DNA of 64,000 bases from Sphingopyxis panaciterrulae. Its GTDB lineage: Bacteria; Pseudomonadota; Alphaproteobacteria; Sphingomonadales; Sphingomonadaceae. The notes under the pieces are model-generated. The model was not told the DNA's origin. It ran no database searches and saw only the letters and a program-made list of their open reading frames with translations. The stretch spans positions 248,001-312,000 of the forward strand of contig NZ_JACIJH010000001.1 of the NCBI RefSeq assembly GCF_014199295.1. Reading direction: 5' to 3'. The position numbers and the translations under genes were made by a program. This document shows, one piece after another, positions 17,533-28,470 of this stretch. Each line of letters starts with the position of its first letter. Within the stretch, counting starts at the first letter, position 1.

Positions 17533-19566
17533 TTAGAATCCGCTCTTCGCCGCCGCCTTTTCCTTCAGCAGCGGCGCGACCTCGAAGCCGTGCTGTTCCA
17601 GCGCCGCCGCGATCTTGTCAGTGCCTTCCAGCCCCGCCCAGAACATCGGACCGCCGCGATAGACCGGCCAGCCATAGCCATATATCCACACGACATCGAT
17701 GTCGCTCGCGCGCTGTGCCTTGCCTTCGGCGAGGATCAGCGCGCCTTCGTTGACCATCGGATAGAGGGTGCGCTCGACGATCTCGGACTCGCTGATCTCG
17801 CGCTTCTCGACCCCCGCCTTCTGGCGGAATTCCGCGATGATCTCGGCGACGCGCGGGCTTTCCGACGGATTGCGCTTGTCATCATAGTCATAGAAGCCCG
17901 CCTGCTTCTTCTGACCCCAGCGGCCTTCGGCGCACAGCGCGTCGCGGATGCTCTCGATGCGGTTGGGGTCGCGGTGCCAGCCGATGTCGACGCCGGCCAG
18001 GTCGCTCATCTGGAACGGCCCCATCGGCATGCCGAAATCGACATGCACCTTGTCGATCTGCGCCGGGGTCGCGCCTTCGAGCAGCAGCTTCTGCGCCTCG
18101 ATCTGGCGCGGCGCGAGCATGCGGTTGCCGATGAAGCCGTGGCACACGCCCGCGACCACCGCGACCTTGCCGATTTTCTTGCCAATGGCCATGGCCGTGG
18201 CGAGCACATCGTCGGCGGTCTTGTCGCCGCGCACGACCTCCAGCAGCTTCATCACATTGGCGGGCGAGAAGAAATGCATGCCCAGAACGTCGCCCGGCCG
18301 GCTCGTCGACGCCGCGATCTCGTTGACGTCGAGGTAGCTGGTGTTCGACGCGAGGATCGCGCCGGGCTTGGCGATCTTGTCGAGCTTGCCGAAAATCTCC
18401 TTCTTGACGTCCATATTCTCATAGACCGCCTCGATGATGAGGTCGCAGTCGGCGAGCGCGTCCAGTTCGAGCGACGGGGTGATGAGGCTCATCATCTGGT
18501 CGACCTGCTCGGGCTTGAAGCGGCCCTTCGCCGCGCTGGCGTCGTAATTCTTGCGCACCACGCCCAGACCGCGGTCGAGCGCCTCCTGCTGCGTCTCGAC
18601 GATCGTGCAGGCGAAGCCCTTCTGCAGGAAGTTCATCATGATGCCGCCGCCCATCGTGCCGGCGCCGATGATGCCGACCTTCTTCACGTCGCGCAGCTTG
18701 ATGTCCTTGGGCAGACCGTCGATCTTCGCGGCCTGGCGCTCGGCGAAGAAGATATGGCGCTGCGCCGCCGACTGGCTGCCCATCATCAGCTTCATGAATT
18801 CCTGGCGCTCGAAGGCCAGGCCCTCGTCGAAGGGCAGCCGCGTCGCCGCCTCGACGCAGGCGAGGTTGGCGTAGGGCGCCTCGAAACCGCGCCAGCGCTT
18901 GGCGTTCTTCGTCTTGAGCTGTTCGATCACCCCGATGTCGCCGAACACCTCCCGATCCCGGGTAGGCCGCGGGCCGTCGGCGATCTTCGCGCGCGCAAAG
19001 GCGATCGCATCGGCGGCAAGGCTGTCCTCGCCCGCCAGCGCGTCGACAAGGCCCATCTCCTTTGCCCTGGGGGCGGGGACGGGATCGCCAAGCGACGTCA
19101 TCGTCGCCGCGGCCTCGACCCCGACGACGCGCGGCAGCCGCTGCGTGCCGCCCGCGCCGGGCAGCAGGCCCAGCTTGACCTCGGGCACGCCGAGCTTCGC
19201 CGAAGGCACGGCGACGCGGTAATGACAGACGAGCGCGGTTTCCAGTCCGCCGCCGAGCGCCGTGCCGTGGATCGCCGCGACGACCGGCTTGGTCGCCGCC
19301 TCGATCGTGTTGAGCACGGCATTGAAATCGGGACCCCGCGGGGGCTTGCCGAATTCGCTGATATCGGCCCCGGCGATGAAGGTGCCGCCGTCGCAGCGCA
19401 GCACGATCGCCTGGACGCCGTCATCGGCGAGCGCGGCCTCGAAATGCTCCTTGAGTCCCCAGCGAACGTGCCAGGACAGCGCGTTGACGGGCGGATTGTT
19501 GACGATGATGACGGCGACGTCGCCGTCCTTCTGCATCGTGACGCTGACGGGGGTATCTTCGGACAT
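17533..19566 (-). CDS. Bifunctional enoyl-CoA hydratase / 3-hydroxyacyl-CoA dehydrogenase (FadJ/FadB-like)
   Basis: The 677-residue protein has an N-terminal crotonase domain ([57 protein letters not shown]). The dehydrogenase domain starts near residue 290 ([20 protein letters not shown]) with [15 protein letters not shown] and [20 protein letters not shown], and ends with [15 protein letters not shown]. It is shorter than E. coli FadB and closer in layout to peroxisomal-type multifunctional enzymes. It performs hydration and oxidation in beta-oxidation and is the last gene of the minus-strand cluster. Confidence 0.94.
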   Translation of the reverse strand: MSEDTPVSVTMQKDGDVAVIIVNNPPVNALSWHVRWGLKEHFEAALADDGVQAIVLRCDGGTFIAGADISEFGKPPRGPDFNAVLNTIEAATKPVVAAIHGTALGGGLETALVCHYRVAVPSAKLGVPEVKLGLLPGAGGTQRLPRVVGVEAAATMTSLGDPVPAPRAKEMGLVDALAGEDSLAADAIAFARAKIADGPRPTRDREVFGDIGVIEQLKTKNAKRWRGFEAPYANLACVEAATRLPFDEGLAFERQEFMKLMMGSQSAAQRHIFFAERQAAKIDGLPKDIKLRDVKKVGIIGAGTMGGGIMMNFLQKGFACTIVETQQEALDRGLGVVRKNYDASAAKGRFKPEQVDQMMSLITPSLELDALADCDLIIEAVYENMDVKKEIFGKLDKIAKPGAILASNTSYLDVNEIAASTSRPGDVLGMHFFSPANVMKLLEVVRGDKTADDVLATAMAIGKKIGKVAVVAGVCHGFIGNRMLAPRQIEAQKLLLEGATPAQIDKVHVDFGMPMGPFQMSDLAGVDIGWHRDPNRIESIRDALCAEGRWGQKKQAGFYDYDDKRNPSESPRVAEIIAEFRQKAGVEKREISESEIVERTLYPMVNEGALILAEGKAQRASDIDVVWIYGYGWPVYRGGPMFWAGLEGTDKIAAALEQHGFEVAPLLKEKAAAKSGF

Positions 19567-19590
19567 GGGAGAACTCCTTGGTCTAATGGG

Positions 19591-20793
19591 TCAATCGTCG
19601 ATCGCGGCGTGGACGAGGGTCTTGACCTCGCGCCGCACGGGATAGGTGGAAGAGGGCATGAGCTGGGTCATGAAGACCATGCAGATCTCCTCGACCGGAT
19701 CGACGAAGAAGCCGGTCGAGAACATGCCGCCCCAGTAGAAATCGCCCGCCGAGCCCGGAATCCCCGCGGCCGCCGGGTCGAGCGTCACCGCGAAGCCGAG
19801 GCCGAAGCCGACCCCGGCATTCTCGTCCTCGGAAAAGATGCCGACGCTGTGCTGCGTCAGGTCGCCGCCGCCGACGAGATGGTTCGACGTCATCAGGCTC
19901 AGCGTCTTGCGGCTGACGATCCGTGTGCCATCGAGCTTGCCGCCGCCGAGCAGCATCAGGCAGAAGCGATGATAGTCGTTCAGCGTCGAGGCGAGCCCGC
20001 CACCGCCAGAATGGAAGCTGCGGTCCTTGGCCCAGCGGCTGCGGTCGCCGGCGTCGAATTGCCGCATCTTCTCCTTCGGGTCGAAGGCATAGCAGTCGGT
20101 CAGCCGGTGCTGCTGGTCGACGGGCACCCGAAAGCCGGTGTCGGCCATGCCGAGCGGATCGAAGATGCGCTCCTTGAGCACCGCGGCGAAGGGCTTGCGT
20201 TCGATCCGCTCGATCACCGCGCCCAGCACGTCGGTCGCCATCGAATAGTTCCAGTGCGCGCCCGGGTCGAATTGCAGCGGAATCTTCGCCAGCCCCTCGA
20301 TGAAGCCGTCCATCGTGTAGTCGGCGTCGAAATCGTCGATCTTCGTCTTGCGATAGGCGGCGTCGACCGGCGTCCGCTCCTGAAAGCTGTAGGTCAGCCC
20401 GGACGTATGGCGCAGCAGGTCGACCATCAGGATCGGGCGCGCCGGCGGCCGGGTCAGGAAGGGGACGTTGCCGCCGCCCGCGACGAAGACGCCGGTGTCC
20501 CTGAACTCGGGGCAATATTTCACCAGCGGATCGGACAGCGCGACCTTGCCCTCTTCGAGCAGCATCATGAAGGCGATGCTCGTGATCGGCTTGGTCATGC
20601 TCGCGATGCGGAAGATCGCATCCTCCTTCAGCGCTTCGCCCGGCCGCGCCTCGCCGATGCACGAGCGATGCGCGATCTCGCCGCGCCGCGACACCAAAGT
20701 CGCCGCGTGCGGCAGGCGGCCGCTATCGACATATTTCGCCGCGAGGAAAGCCGGGATGCGGTCCAGCCGCTTGGTATCGAAACCGTGACTCAC
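19591..20793 (-). CDS. Serine hydrolase of the class C beta-lactamase fold (EstB-like esterase)
   Basis: The 400-residue protein carries the S-x-x-K catalytic motif in [20 protein letters not shown] and the tyrosine motif in [20 protein letters not shown]-terminal [20 protein letters not shown] lies in the place of the KTG-type segment. No signal peptide is seen, so it is probably a cytoplasmic esterase or amidase rather than a beta-lactamase. The GTG start overlaps the stop of the aldo/keto reductase gene. In this cluster it may hydrolyse an ester substrate before acyl-CoA formation; that is inference. Confidence 0.87.
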   Translation of the reverse strand: MSHGFDTKRLDRIPAFLAAKYVDSGRLPHAATLVSRRGEIAHRSCIGEARPGEALKEDAIFRIASMTKPITSIAFMMLLEEGKVALSDPLVKYCPEFRDTGVFVAGGGNVPFLTRPPARPILMVDLLRHTSGLTYSFQERTPVDAAYRKTKIDDFDADYTMDGFIEGLAKIPLQFDPGAHWNYSMATDVLGAVIERIERKPFAAVLKERIFDPLGMADTGFRVPVDQQHRLTDCYAFDPKEKMRQFDAGDRSRWAKDRSFHSGGGGLASTLNDYHRFCLMLLGGGKLDGTRIVSRKTLSLMTSNHLVGGGDLTQHSVGIFSEDENAGVGFGLGFAVTLDPAAAGIPGSAGDFYWGGMFSTGFFVDPVEEICMVFMTQLMPSSTYPVRREVKTLVHAAIDD

Positions 20794-21737
20794 GAAATGC
20801 GGACTCCTTCGAGAATGGCGGCGGCTTCGGCAAGCGACGCCGGGTCGATCGCGAGGTCGGCCGCCCTAGCGGTTTCGCGAAGCTGGTCGGGCCTGCTCGC
20901 CCCGACGATCGCGCTCGTGATGCCCGGCTGCGCGAGCACCCACGCAATCGCGAGCTGCGCCAGCGAGCACCCCGCCTTGTCGGCGACCGGTTTCAGCCTT
21001 TGCACCGCTTCGAGCACCGGGTCGGTCAGGAACTGCTGCATGAAATGCGCGTCGTCGCTCGTCGCGCGGCTTCCCTCGGGCAGCGCGACGCCGGGCAGAT
21101 ATTTGCCGCTGAGCACGCCCTGTGCGAGCGGCGACCAGACGATCTGGCCGATGTCGTTCGCGATGCTGATCGGGATGACCTTCTTTTCGGCGCGGCGATA
21201 GAGCAGGCTGTATTGCGGCTGGCTCGACACGAATTTGACATTGGGTGGCGCCAGCGCGAGCGCGGCCTCGATCTGCTCGGGCGCCCATTCGGAAAAGCCG
21301 ATCGCGCGCGCCTTGCCGCTGCGCACGACTTGGCTCAGCGCCTCCATCGTCTCTTCGAGCGGGGTGTCGGGGTCGTAGCGATGGCATTGATAGAGATCGA
21401 CATAGTCGGTGCGGAGGCGCGTCAGGCTGGCATCGATCTGCTTTGCCACCTGCGCGGCGGACAGCCCCTTATCGGTGTCGGTCATCGGGAAGAAGAGTTT
21501 CGTCGCGAGCACATAGGAGTCGCGGGGCCGCCCCTTCAGCGCGTCGCCGAGGAAGCTCTCCGCGGCGCCGCGACCATAGATGTTCGCGGTGTCGATGAAA
21601 TTGATCCCGGCATCGAGCGACGCATCGACGCAGGCGCGGCCCGCGCTGTCGTCGACTCCGACGCCATAGGTCAGCCAGCTGCCGAGGCAGATCGCCGAAA
21701 CCTCGATCCCGCTGTCGCCGAGCTGTCGATACTGCAT
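20790..21737 (-). CDS. Aldo/keto reductase (voltage-gated potassium channel beta-subunit-like)
   Basis: The 315-residue protein starts [20 protein letters not shown] and shows the family tetrad regions [19 protein letters not shown] (Asp, Tyr), VLATKLFF (Lys) and [17 protein letters not shown] (His). [20 protein letters not shown] is the C-terminal NADPH-binding segment. The ATG at 21737 has AAGGA seven bases upstream; a TTG at 21743 would have no spacing. It probably reduces an aldehyde or ketone intermediate of the pathway. Confidence 0.9.
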   Translation of the reverse strand: MQYRQLGDSGIEVSAICLGSWLTYGVGVDDSAGRACVDASLDAGINFIDTANIYGRGAAESFLGDALKGRPRDSYVLATKLFFPMTDTDKGLSAAQVAKQIDASLTRLRTDYVDLYQCHRYDPDTPLEETMEALSQVVRSGKARAIGFSEWAPEQIEAALALAPPNVKFVSSQPQYSLLYRRAEKKVIPISIANDIGQIVWSPLAQGVLSGKYLPGVALPEGSRATSDDAHFMQQFLTDPVLEAVQRLKPVADKAGCSLAQLAIAWVLAQPGITSAIVGASRPDQLRETARAADLAIDPASLAEAAAILEGVRIS

Positions 21738-21766
21738 CGCCAAATCCTTTCCTTAGACGCTCCTCC

Positions 21767-22570
21767 CTAGTGCGAAGTCTGGCCCAGAAGCTGGCGCGTC
21801 ACCGGGTGCGAGCTGGTGAGTCCGCCGTCGACCGCGATCGCCTGTCCGTTGACATAGCTCGCCTGATCGCTCGCGAGGAAGAGCGCGACATTGGCGAGCT
21901 CCTCAGGCTGCGCGGCGCGGCGTAACGGATTGAGCTGGCCGAGCTTGTGGGTGACGTCCTTGGCCTTGGCATAGTCGAAAGTCGGCTTGGTCATGCCGGT
22001 CTCGGTCAGGCCGGGGCAGACCGCGTTGACGCGCACGCCGCTCGTCGAAAGCTGCTGCGCCGCAACCTTGGCGAGGTTGATGACCCCTGCCTTCGACGCC
22101 GAATAGGCGCCCGGACCCGCGCCCGAATTGAGCCCTGCGACGCTCGCGGTCAGCACGATCGCGCCGCCGCGGCCCTGATCGACCATCGCCTTGCCGGCGT
22201 GCTTCACCATCAGCGCCGGGCCGATCAGATTGACGCGCAGCGTCTCGGTCCAGGCGGCAGGATCGAAATCGAAGATGCCGCCCATGTCGCCGATGATCCC
22301 GGCGTTGGCGAAAGCGACGTCGAGCCCGCCGAAACTGTCCTTTGCGGTCGCGACCAGCTTCGCGACATCGGCCTCGACCCCGGCATCGATCTCCAGCGCG
22401 ACGACCTCGCCGCCCGCGTCCTTCACGGCCTTGGCGGTATCATGCACCGCCGCCGTCTTGTCACCGATGACGAGCTTCGCGCCCTCGGCGGCGAAGCGCA
22501 GCGCGCTCGCGCGGCCGATGCCGCTGCCCGCGCCGGTGATGATCGCGATCTTGCCGTCCAATGCGCCCAT
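21767..22570 (-). CDS. Short-chain dehydrogenase/reductase
   Basis: The 267-residue protein starts [20 protein letters not shown] with the TGxxxGIG cofactor motif. The NAG motif is in [13 protein letters not shown], and the active-site YSASKAG follows [17 protein letters not shown]. It ends soon after [14 protein letters not shown], normal for classical SDRs. GGAGG lies six bases before this ATG and directly abuts the alternative ATG at 22576, so 22570 is preferred. It starts 2 bases after the stop of the next SDR gene upstream. Confidence 0.93.
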   Translation of the reverse strand: MGALDGKIAIITGAGSGIGRASALRFAAEGAKLVIGDKTAAVHDTAKAVKDAGGEVVALEIDAGVEADVAKLVATAKDSFGGLDVAFANAGIIGDMGGIFDFDPAAWTETLRVNLIGPALMVKHAGKAMVDQGRGGAIVLTASVAGLNSGAGPGAYSASKAGVINLAKVAAQQLSTSGVRVNAVCPGLTETGMTKPTFDYAKAKDVTHKLGQLNPLRRAAQPEELANVALFLASDQASYVNGQAIAVDGGLTSSHPVTRQLLGQTSH

Positions 22571-22572
22571 GT

Positions 22573-23346
22573 TCATCCTCCGCTCGAAGTATTGCCGCCG
22601 TCGATGACGATCGTCTGACCGGTGGTGAAACCGCCCGCCGGGCTCGCGAGGAACACCGCGGCGCCCGCGATCTCGTGCGGCTCGCCGATGCGGCGCAGCG
22701 ACGAGCGGCGCGTCGACACCTCCAGCGTGTCGGGATTCTCCCACAGCGCGCGGGCGAAATCGGTCTTGATCAGCCCCGGCGCGATGCAGTTCACGCGTAC
22801 CCCCTGCGGGCCGAACTCGTCGGCGAGGTTGCGCGCCATCTGCATGTCGGCCGCCTTGGAGATCGCATAGGCGCCCAGGATCGACGATCCTTTCAGGCCG
22901 CCGATCGAGCTGATGATCGTGATCGACCCCTTATCCGCCGCGAGCATCGCGGGCGCACACATGTGGATCAGCCAGTGGTTGGCGACGATATTATTGTCGA
23001 GAATCTTACGGAACTGCTCGTCGCTGATCCCCGCCGATGGCCCGTAATAGGGGTTCGACGCCGCATTGCAGACGAGCGCGGTGACCGGGCCGAAAGCGGC
23101 GACGGTCTCGTCGACCAGATGCTGGAGAGCCTCCTTCGACGAGATGTTCGCCGCGACCGCGATCGCGGTTCCCGCTCCATGTTTCGCGTTCAGTTCGGCC
23201 GCCACCGCGTCGCAGGCATCCTGTTTGCGGCTCGATATCACGACCTTCGCGCCCTGCCCGGCCATCGCTTCCGCTATGGCTTTCCCGATCCCGCGCGACG
23301 ATCCGGTGATCAGCGCGACCTGGCCTTTCATGTCGAACAGGCTCAT
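22573..23346 (-). CDS. Short-chain dehydrogenase/reductase
   Basis: The 257-residue protein starts [20 protein letters not shown] with the Rossmann TGSSRGIG motif. [11 protein letters not shown] replaces the usual NNAG, the catalytic region is [23 protein letters not shown], and the C-terminal segment is [17 protein letters not shown]. The ATG overlaps the stop of the phosphotransferase gene. In ACAD10/11-type degradation modules SDRs oxidise hydroxyacyl-CoA intermediates, a fitting role here, but the substrate is unknown. Confidence 0.92.
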   Translation of the reverse strand: MSLFDMKGQVALITGSSRGIGKAIAEAMAGQGAKVVISSRKQDACDAVAAELNAKHGAGTAIAVAANISSKEALQHLVDETVAAFGPVTALVCNAASNPYYGPSAGISDEQFRKILDNNIVANHWLIHMCAPAMLAADKGSITIISSIGGLKGSSILGAYAISKAADMQMARNLADEFGPQGVRVNCIAPGLIKTDFARALWENPDTLEVSTRRSSLRRIGEPHEIAGAAVFLASPAGGFTTGQTIVIDGGNTSSGG

Positions 23347-24410
23347 GCCCCGGCCTTCTTTGCAAAGTCCCAAGCCATTTGCGCGAGCGGCAGGACGCGT
23401 TCGGACATCGCCTTGGCGTGCGCGGAGGAGGCGGTGCCGTCGATGACGCGCTTCTTGATCCCCTGCATGATCCCGGCGAGGCGGAAGAAATTATAGGCGA
23501 AATACCAGTTCATGTCGGGCACGCCGTCGCGCCCCGTCGCCGCGCAATAACGCTCGACCACCTCGTTGAGTTCGGGAATGCCGAGTTCGGCGCGGTCGAG
23601 GTCCATGACGCCCGAGCGTCCGCCATTCTCGGTCACCCACGCCATCGCCACATAGGTGAAATCGGCGAGCGGATCGCCGAGCGTCGACAGCTCCCAGTCG
23701 AGCACCGCGAGCACTTGCGCGCGGTCCCTGGCCCAGATCATATTGTCGATGCGATAGTCGCCGTGGACGACGCTGGTGCGCGTCTGTTCGGGCAGGGTCG
23801 CGGGCAGCCAGGCGATCAGCCGCTCCATCTCGTCCATCGTCTCGGTTTCGGAGAGCTTGTACTGCTTGGTCCAGCGGTCGACCTGGCGGCCGAAATAATT
23901 GCCGGGCTTGCCGTAATCGGACAGCCCCGCCGCCTCGACGTCGACGCCGTGCAGCGCGGCGAGCGTGTCGATCATCGCGAAATAGGTCGCGCGGCGGTTC
24001 TCGGGCGTCGACCCCGGCATCGCGCCGTCCCAGATGGTGTGGCCATCGACCATAGCCATGACGTAGAACCAGCTTCCGACCACATCGTCGTCGGTGCAAA
24101 GGCCATATTGGCGCGCGACGGGAAAGCCCATCTTATGGAGCCCCGCCTGCACCTTATACTCGCGGTCGACCGCATGCGCCGAGGGAAGCAGCGGCCCGAA
24201 GGGTTTGCGGCGGAGGACGTAATTCCCCGACGGCGCCGATATCTTGTAGGTCGGGTTCGACTGGCCGCCGGCGAACTTGCTCTGGGTCAGCGGGCCCTCG
24301 AAGCTCTCGACGTGCGCCTCCATCCACGCGGTCAGCTTCGCCTCGTCGAGGATATCGGCGCCTTCGGGCGCGACGGTGCCGCTGAAGGCCTTCTGTGCGT
24401 CGAGCGTCAT
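23343..24410 (-). CDS. Acyl-CoA phosphotransferase of the aminoglycoside-kinase fold (ACAD10/11 N-domain, LvaA-like)
   Basis: The 355-residue protein has the APH/choline-kinase fold: a nucleotide loop FAGGQSNPTYKIS (residues 47-58), ATP-lysine strand NYVLRRKPFG, catalytic HGDYRIDN (216-223) and metal-binding VLDWELSTLGDP (236-247). This family phosphorylates the hydroxyl of 4-hydroxyacyl-CoAs in the ACAD10/11 route of mammals and the levulinate pathway of Pseudomonas. An ACAD11-like dehydrogenase gene lies two genes upstream in the same direction, supporting the role. It overlaps both neighbours by 4 bases. Confidence 0.85.
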   Translation of the reverse strand: MTLDAQKAFSGTVAPEGADILDEAKLTAWMEAHVESFEGPLTQSKFAGGQSNPTYKISAPSGNYVLRRKPFGPLLPSAHAVDREYKVQAGLHKMGFPVARQYGLCTDDDVVGSWFYVMAMVDGHTIWDGAMPGSTPENRRATYFAMIDTLAALHGVDVEAAGLSDYGKPGNYFGRQVDRWTKQYKLSETETMDEMERLIAWLPATLPEQTRTSVVHGDYRIDNMIWARDRAQVLAVLDWELSTLGDPLADFTYVAMAWVTENGGRSGVMDLDRAELGIPELNEVVERYCAATGRDGVPDMNWYFAYNFFRLAGIMQGIKKRVIDGTASSAHAKAMSERVLPLAQMAWDFAKKAGA

Positions 24411-25498
24411 TGATCGAACACGATCACCGACCGTGCGGCGTCGCCCTTCTTCATCTTGTCGAACCCTTCGTTGATCTGTTCGAGCGGAATCGTCTCGGCG
24501 ACGATGCTGTCGAGGTCGAGCAGTCCGCGCAGGTAGAAATCGACGAGCCGCGGGATGTCGACGGGGAAGCGGTTGCCGCCCATGATCGCGCCCTGCAATT
24601 TCTTGCCCGAGAGCAGATCCATCGCGCCGAGCCCAACCTTTTCCGAAAGCGGCATCATGCCCAAAATCGTCGCGGTGCCGCCGCGGCGGAGCGAGGCGAC
24701 CGCGAGGCTCGCCGAGGCGGGGCGGCCCACCGCCTCGATCGCATGGTCGACGCCGCCCTTGGTCAGCTCGACGATCTGCTTCGCGGCATCGTCGGCGAGT
24801 GCGTCCACCACATCGGTGGCGCCCAGCTTCTGCGCCAGCGCGCGCTTCTCGGGTACCGGGTCGGCGGCGATGATGCGCCCCGCGCCCGCGATCTTCGCGG
24901 CGTTGATCGTCGCGAGCCCGACGCCGCCGCAGCCGACGACCGCGACGGTCTCGCCCGGCGTCACCTTGCACGCGTTGAAGATCGTCCCCGCGCCCGTCGT
25001 CACCGCGCAGCCGATCACCGCGGCGCGGTCGAGCGGCATCTCGGGGTCGATCGCGACGCAGGCATGTTCGTGGACCAGCATCACCTCCGAAAAGGCGCTG
25101 AGGTTGAGCATCTGATTGACGATGCTGCCGTCGGGGCGGGTGATGCGCGGTGCCGCTCCGGCGGCGCGGCGGGTGTCGCCGCCCATGCACAGCGACATGC
25201 GCCCCGAAACGCAGAACTCGCAGTGGCCGCAAAAGGCGGACAGGCAGGTGACGACCGCGTCGCCGACCTTCACCGTGCGCACCTCGCTGCCGACCGCCTC
25301 GACGATGCCCGCGGCCTCATGGCCGGGGATGGCGGGGAGGGGGTGCGGATAGGCGCCGTCGATGAAATGCAGGTCCGAATGGCAGAGTCCGCAGGCGGCG
25401 GTGCGGATGCGCACCTCGTGCGGCCCGGGCTTGTCGACGACGACCTCCTCGATAACGAGCGGCTTGCCGGGTTCGATCAGGACGGCGGCTTTGGTCAT
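24407..25498 (-). CDS. Zinc-dependent alcohol dehydrogenase (class III-like MDR)
   Basis: The 363-residue protein has the catalytic zinc motif CGLCHSDLHFIDG, the GHEAAGIV segment, the structural-zinc four-cysteine loop CGHCEFCVSGRMSLC, and the cofactor motif VAVVGCGGVGLATINAAKI followed by ADPVPEKR, which suggests NAD. Segments such as GGNRFPVDIPRLVDFYLRG and ETIPLEQINEGFDKM are typical of the FadD35/AdhD type enzymes in acyl-CoA clusters. It probably oxidises an alcohol side chain. It starts the five-gene overlapping block of this cluster. Confidence 0.93.
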   Translation of the reverse strand: MTKAAVLIEPGKPLVIEEVVVDKPGPHEVRIRTAACGLCHSDLHFIDGAYPHPLPAIPGHEAAGIVEAVGSEVRTVKVGDAVVTCLSAFCGHCEFCVSGRMSLCMGGDTRRAAGAAPRITRPDGSIVNQMLNLSAFSEVMLVHEHACVAIDPEMPLDRAAVIGCAVTTGAGTIFNACKVTPGETVAVVGCGGVGLATINAAKIAGAGRIIAADPVPEKRALAQKLGATDVVDALADDAAKQIVELTKGGVDHAIEAVGRPASASLAVASLRRGGTATILGMMPLSEKVGLGAMDLLSGKKLQGAIMGGNRFPVDIPRLVDFYLRGLLDLDSIVAETIPLEQINEGFDKMKKGDAARSVIVFDQ

Positions 25499-25507
25499 CT
25501 AAAATCT

Positions 25508-25610
25508 CCGTTCGTCCCCCTCCCGCTTGCGGGAGGGGTTAGGGGAGGGGATGCCGAACGCGAACCGGGACGGGCCCTCCCCCGGCCCCTCCCGCAAGCG
25601 GGACGGGAGG
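25508..25610. repeat. CCCTCCCGCTTGCGGGAGGG-type inverted repeat
   Basis: CCCCTCCCGCTTGCGGGAGGGG at the left forms a hairpin by itself and is matched by CCCCTCCCGCAAGCGGGACGGG at the right. It lies between the dehydrogenase at 25611 and the zinc alcohol dehydrogenase. It could act as a processing or attenuation hairpin but is mainly a repeat word, also seen at 33349-33461. Confidence 0.7.
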
Positions 25611-26900
25611 CTAGCGCGAAACCCCGATGTCGCCCGACGAAAAGCCCGGATCGCTCGCGGGCGAATGCTTGGCGAGCTCGATCCGCGCGATCGCGCGCGC
25701 GTGCACTTCGTCGGGACCGTCGGCGAGCCGCAGGGTCCGCTGGTGGGCATAGGCGTTGGCGAGACCGAAATCATCGGAGACGCCGCCGCCGCCATGCGCC
25801 TGGATCGCGTCGTCGATGATCTGCAGCGCCATGTTCGGCGCCTGCACCTTGATCATCGCGATCTCGGCCGCGGCCGCCTTGTTGCCGATCTTGTCCATCA
25901 TGTCGGCGGCCTTCAGGCACAGGAGGCGCGTCATCTCGATGTCGATGCGCGCGCGCGCGATGCGCTGCTCCCAGATGCTGTGCTCGGCGATCGTCTTGCC
26001 GAAGGCGACGCGCGACTGGAGCCGCTTGCACATCTTCTCCAGCGCTTCCTCGGCGACGCCGATCGTGCGCATGCAGTGGTGGATGCGGCCCGGCCCGAGG
26101 CGGCCCTGCGCGATCTCGAAGCCGCGGCCTTCGCCAAGCAGCATCGCCTCCTCGGCATTGACGCGCACATCCTTCAGCTCGACCTCCATATGGCCGTGCG
26201 GCGCGTCGTCATAGCCGAAGACCGGCAGGTGGCGCAGCACGGTGATCCCCGGCGCGTCCATCGGCACCGCGAGCATCGACTGCTGCTGGTGGCGCTTGGC
26301 GCCGAAGTCGGTCTTGCCCATCACGATCGCGACCTTGCAGCGCGGGTCGCCGACTCCCGACGACCACCATTTGCGGCCGTTGATGACATAATCGTCGCCG
26401 TCGCGCTCGATCCGCGTCTCGATATTGGTCGCGTCGGACGAGGCGACCGCGGGCTCGGTCATCAGGAAGGCCGAGCGGATCTCGCCATTCATGATCGGCT
26501 TCAGCCAGCGCTCCTTCTGCGCCGCGGTGCCATAGCGGTGGAACACCTCCATGTTTCCGGTATCGGGCGCCGAACAGTTGAACACCTCGCTCGCGAAGCC
26601 GACGCGGCCCATTTCCTCGGCGCACAGCGCATATTCGAGGTTGGTGAGGCCCGGCCCATCGAACTCGAAACTCTCGTCGACATGGTGGTGCGCGGCGCTG
26701 CGCGGCGGCATGAACAGGTTCCAGATGCCCGCGGCCTTCGCCTCGGCCTTCAGATCCTCGACGACCTGGATGACCTTCCAGCGGTCGCCGGTGCGGTCCT
26801 GCTCCTTGTAGGTGGGGACGGCGGGGCGGATCTTGCGCTCGACGAACTCGCGCACGCGGCCCTGCCAATGCTTCTGCCGGTCGGTGAGGTCGAAATCCAT
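25611..26900 (-). CDS. Acyl-CoA dehydrogenase of the ACAD10/11 type
   Basis: The 429-residue protein starts [20 protein letters not shown]. Flavin-binding [20 protein letters not shown] and [20 protein letters not shown], the [16 protein letters not shown] helix, and the C-terminal [20 protein letters not shown] are the pattern of ACAD10/ACAD11 dehydrogenase domains. The last motif replaces the Y-E-G-T of ordinary enzymes. With the kinase at 23343 it would convert a phosphorylated 4-hydroxyacyl-CoA to an enoyl-CoA. An operator palindrome lies 17 bases before the start. The pairing is established for the family; the substrate is inferred. Confidence 0.9.
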   Translation of the reverse strand: MDFDLTDRQKHWQGRVREFVERKIRPAVPTYKEQDRTGDRWKVIQVVEDLKAEAKAAGIWNLFMPPRSAAHHHVDESFEFDGPGLTNLEYALCAEEMGRVGFASEVFNCSAPDTGNMEVFHRYGTAAQKERWLKPIMNGEIRSAFLMTEPAVASSDATNIETRIERDGDDYVINGRKWWSSGVGDPRCKVAIVMGKTDFGAKRHQQQSMLAVPMDAPGITVLRHLPVFGYDDAPHGHMEVELKDVRVNAEEAMLLGEGRGFEIAQGRLGPGRIHHCMRTIGVAEEALEKMCKRLQSRVAFGKTIAEHSIWEQRIARARIDIEMTRLLCLKAADMMDKIGNKAAAAEIAMIKVQAPNMALQIIDDAIQAHGGGGVSDDFGLANAYAHQRTLRLADGPDEVHARAIARIELAKHSPASDPGFSSGDIGVSR

Positions 26901-26916
26901 CGCTGCTTCCTTTCCC

Positions 26917-26932
26917 TTTACGTTCACGTAAA
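26917..26932. promoter_or_regulatory. Operator palindrome TTTACG-TTCA-CGTAAA before the ACAD11-like gene
   Basis: A 16-bp dyad with perfect 6-bp arms lies 17 bases upstream of the minus-strand start at 26900. A near copy, TTGACG-CTTG-CGTAAA, stands at 30851-30866. The form resembles sites of MerR-family LiuR-type regulators of branched-chain and fatty acyl-CoA catabolism. No such regulator gene is in the window. Confidence 0.65.
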
Positions 26933-27012
26933 CTCTTGAACCGATTCGCCCGCCTTGCCAAGTCCCGCCGCATAGAAAATTGCTAGCCGAAGGGCGCCGT
27001 CGCACTCTTCCG

Positions 27013-28470
27013 CTACGGTCGCGGCTCCGTGCTATCGGCCGCATCGCGCCGGGGCGAGGCGAGCGCGGCCAGCCGTGCTTCGTGGCTCGCCCGGTCGATG
27101 GCATAGCGGCGCAGCCCGGCGGTCGCCATGATCCCGATCAATATCATCAGCCCGGCAAAGATCCACGCCAGCGTCCGCGCCGTGTCTTCGGGCCAATCCT
27201 CGGGCCGCATCCGGTCGGTCAATCCGACATAGGCGACGAGCTGACCGACGAGGAAGATGCCGAGCGCCTGCCCGAATTTCTGCGTCATCAGATAACCGGA
27301 GAAGAACACCCCCTCGATGCGCGTGCCATGATCGACCTCGTGCGCCTCGACGATCTCGGCGACCATCGACGAGGTCGAGATGGACGCGACGATCAGCCCG
27401 AACAGCGAGGCCGTCTGGAACGACAGCAGCAGCCCCATCGACGGCCAGCCGCCGAGCTCGGGCCACCAGCCGAGGTTGCGTGCCGCATAGGGAAGGAAGG
27501 CGATCGCGCCGCTCGCCAGCGCCGCGCCGATCGCGGTGTTGCGCTTGCCGAAGCGGCGGTGGGCGTGGCCGACCGCGGCGAAGGCGCCGAACACCGCGAT
27601 GGCGAGCCCGGCCGGATACCAGGCGAGTTGCGCGTCGCTCATCTGCCAGACATAGAGCATCATGTAATTGGTCGATGCGATCGTCGTCGCATAGCCGGTG
27701 GTGATGAACAGCGCGCCGCTGACCAGCGCGACGAAGGCCGGGTTGCGAAAGGCGAGGGCGATGTCGGCGAGCATCGCCTTGCCATGGTGCGCGGCCGGCG
27801 GTGGCGGCGGCAGCGCGAGGATGCGGCGCTGCTGCCCGAACGCCGAGCCGAGCGTCGAGACGAGGATCAGCGCTGCGCCGAACAGGCCGAAGGCGGCATA
27901 GCCCGACGGATCGAGCAGGCCGTTGGTCGCTGGGTCGTCCGATTTCAGGAAATAGCCATAGGCGAGCGCGACCGCGAGTAGCCCGCCGAGCCAGCCGAAC
28001 AGGAAACGATAGCGCATCAAGGCGGTGCGCTCGTCGTAATCGCGTGTCAGTTCGGCGACGAGCGAGATCGAGGGAATCTCGCACGCCGACACCAGCACGC
28101 GCACCGCGACGACGTTCAGGAACAGTCCCAGCGTCGAATGCGCCGCGATGTCGGGCGACATCCACAGCAGCGTCCAGGCGATCGCCATCGGCAGCGCCGC
28201 GCCGTACAGCCACGGCAGTCGCCGGCCGAGCCGCGTGCGCGTCGCGTCGGACAGCCGCCCGATCAGCGGGTCGACCATCGCATCGACGAACATCGCGCCG
28301 ATCAGGATCAGCGACACCACGCGCGGATCGAACCCCAGCACCTGGTTGTAATAGATCATGAAGAAGGTGGTGAGCCCCGACTCCTTGATCCCCAGCGTCA
28401 CGCTGCCGAGGCCGTGCGCGGCCTTGATCCGGGTCGGCAGTAGTCGGGCGGGGAGAGCGCTTTGCGTCAT
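27013..28470 (-). CDS. MFS transporter of the glycoside-pentoside-hexuronide (GPH) cation symporter type
   Basis: The 485-residue membrane protein contains the GPH signature [31 protein letters not shown] between helices 2 and 3, and about twelve hydrophobic segments (for example [32 protein letters not shown]). It overlaps the next transporter gene by 4 bases and is clearly a paralogue of it. In acyl-CoA clusters such symporters probably import the growth substrate or an organic acid rather than a sugar; this is inference. Confidence 0.88.
   Translation of the reverse strand: MTQSALPARLLPTRIKAAHGLGSVTLGIKESGLTTFFMIYYNQVLGFDPRVVSLILIGAMFVDAMVDPLIGRLSDATRTRLGRRLPWLYGAALPMAIAWTLLWMSPDIAAHSTLGLFLNVVAVRVLVSACEIPSISLVAELTRDYDERTALMRYRFLFGWLGGLLAVALAYGYFLKSDDPATNGLLDPSGYAAFGLFGAALILVSTLGSAFGQQRRILALPPPPPAAHHGKAMLADIALAFRNPAFVALVSGALFITTGYATTIASTNYMMLYVWQMSDAQLAWYPAGLAIAVFGAFAAVGHAHRRFGKRNTAIGAALASGAIAFLPYAARNLGWWPELGGWPSMGLLLSFQTASLFGLIVASISTSSMVAEIVEAHEVDHGTRIEGVFFSGYLMTQKFGQALGIFLVGQLVAYVGLTDRMRPEDWPEDTARTLAWIFAGLMILIGIMATAGLRRYAIDRASHEARLAALASPRRDAADSTEPRP

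Noticed and set aside
19591-20793. Calling the serine hydrolase a beta-lactamase
   Set aside because: It has the S-x-x-K fold but no signal peptide and sits in a catabolic operon; EstB-like esterase is the safer name.
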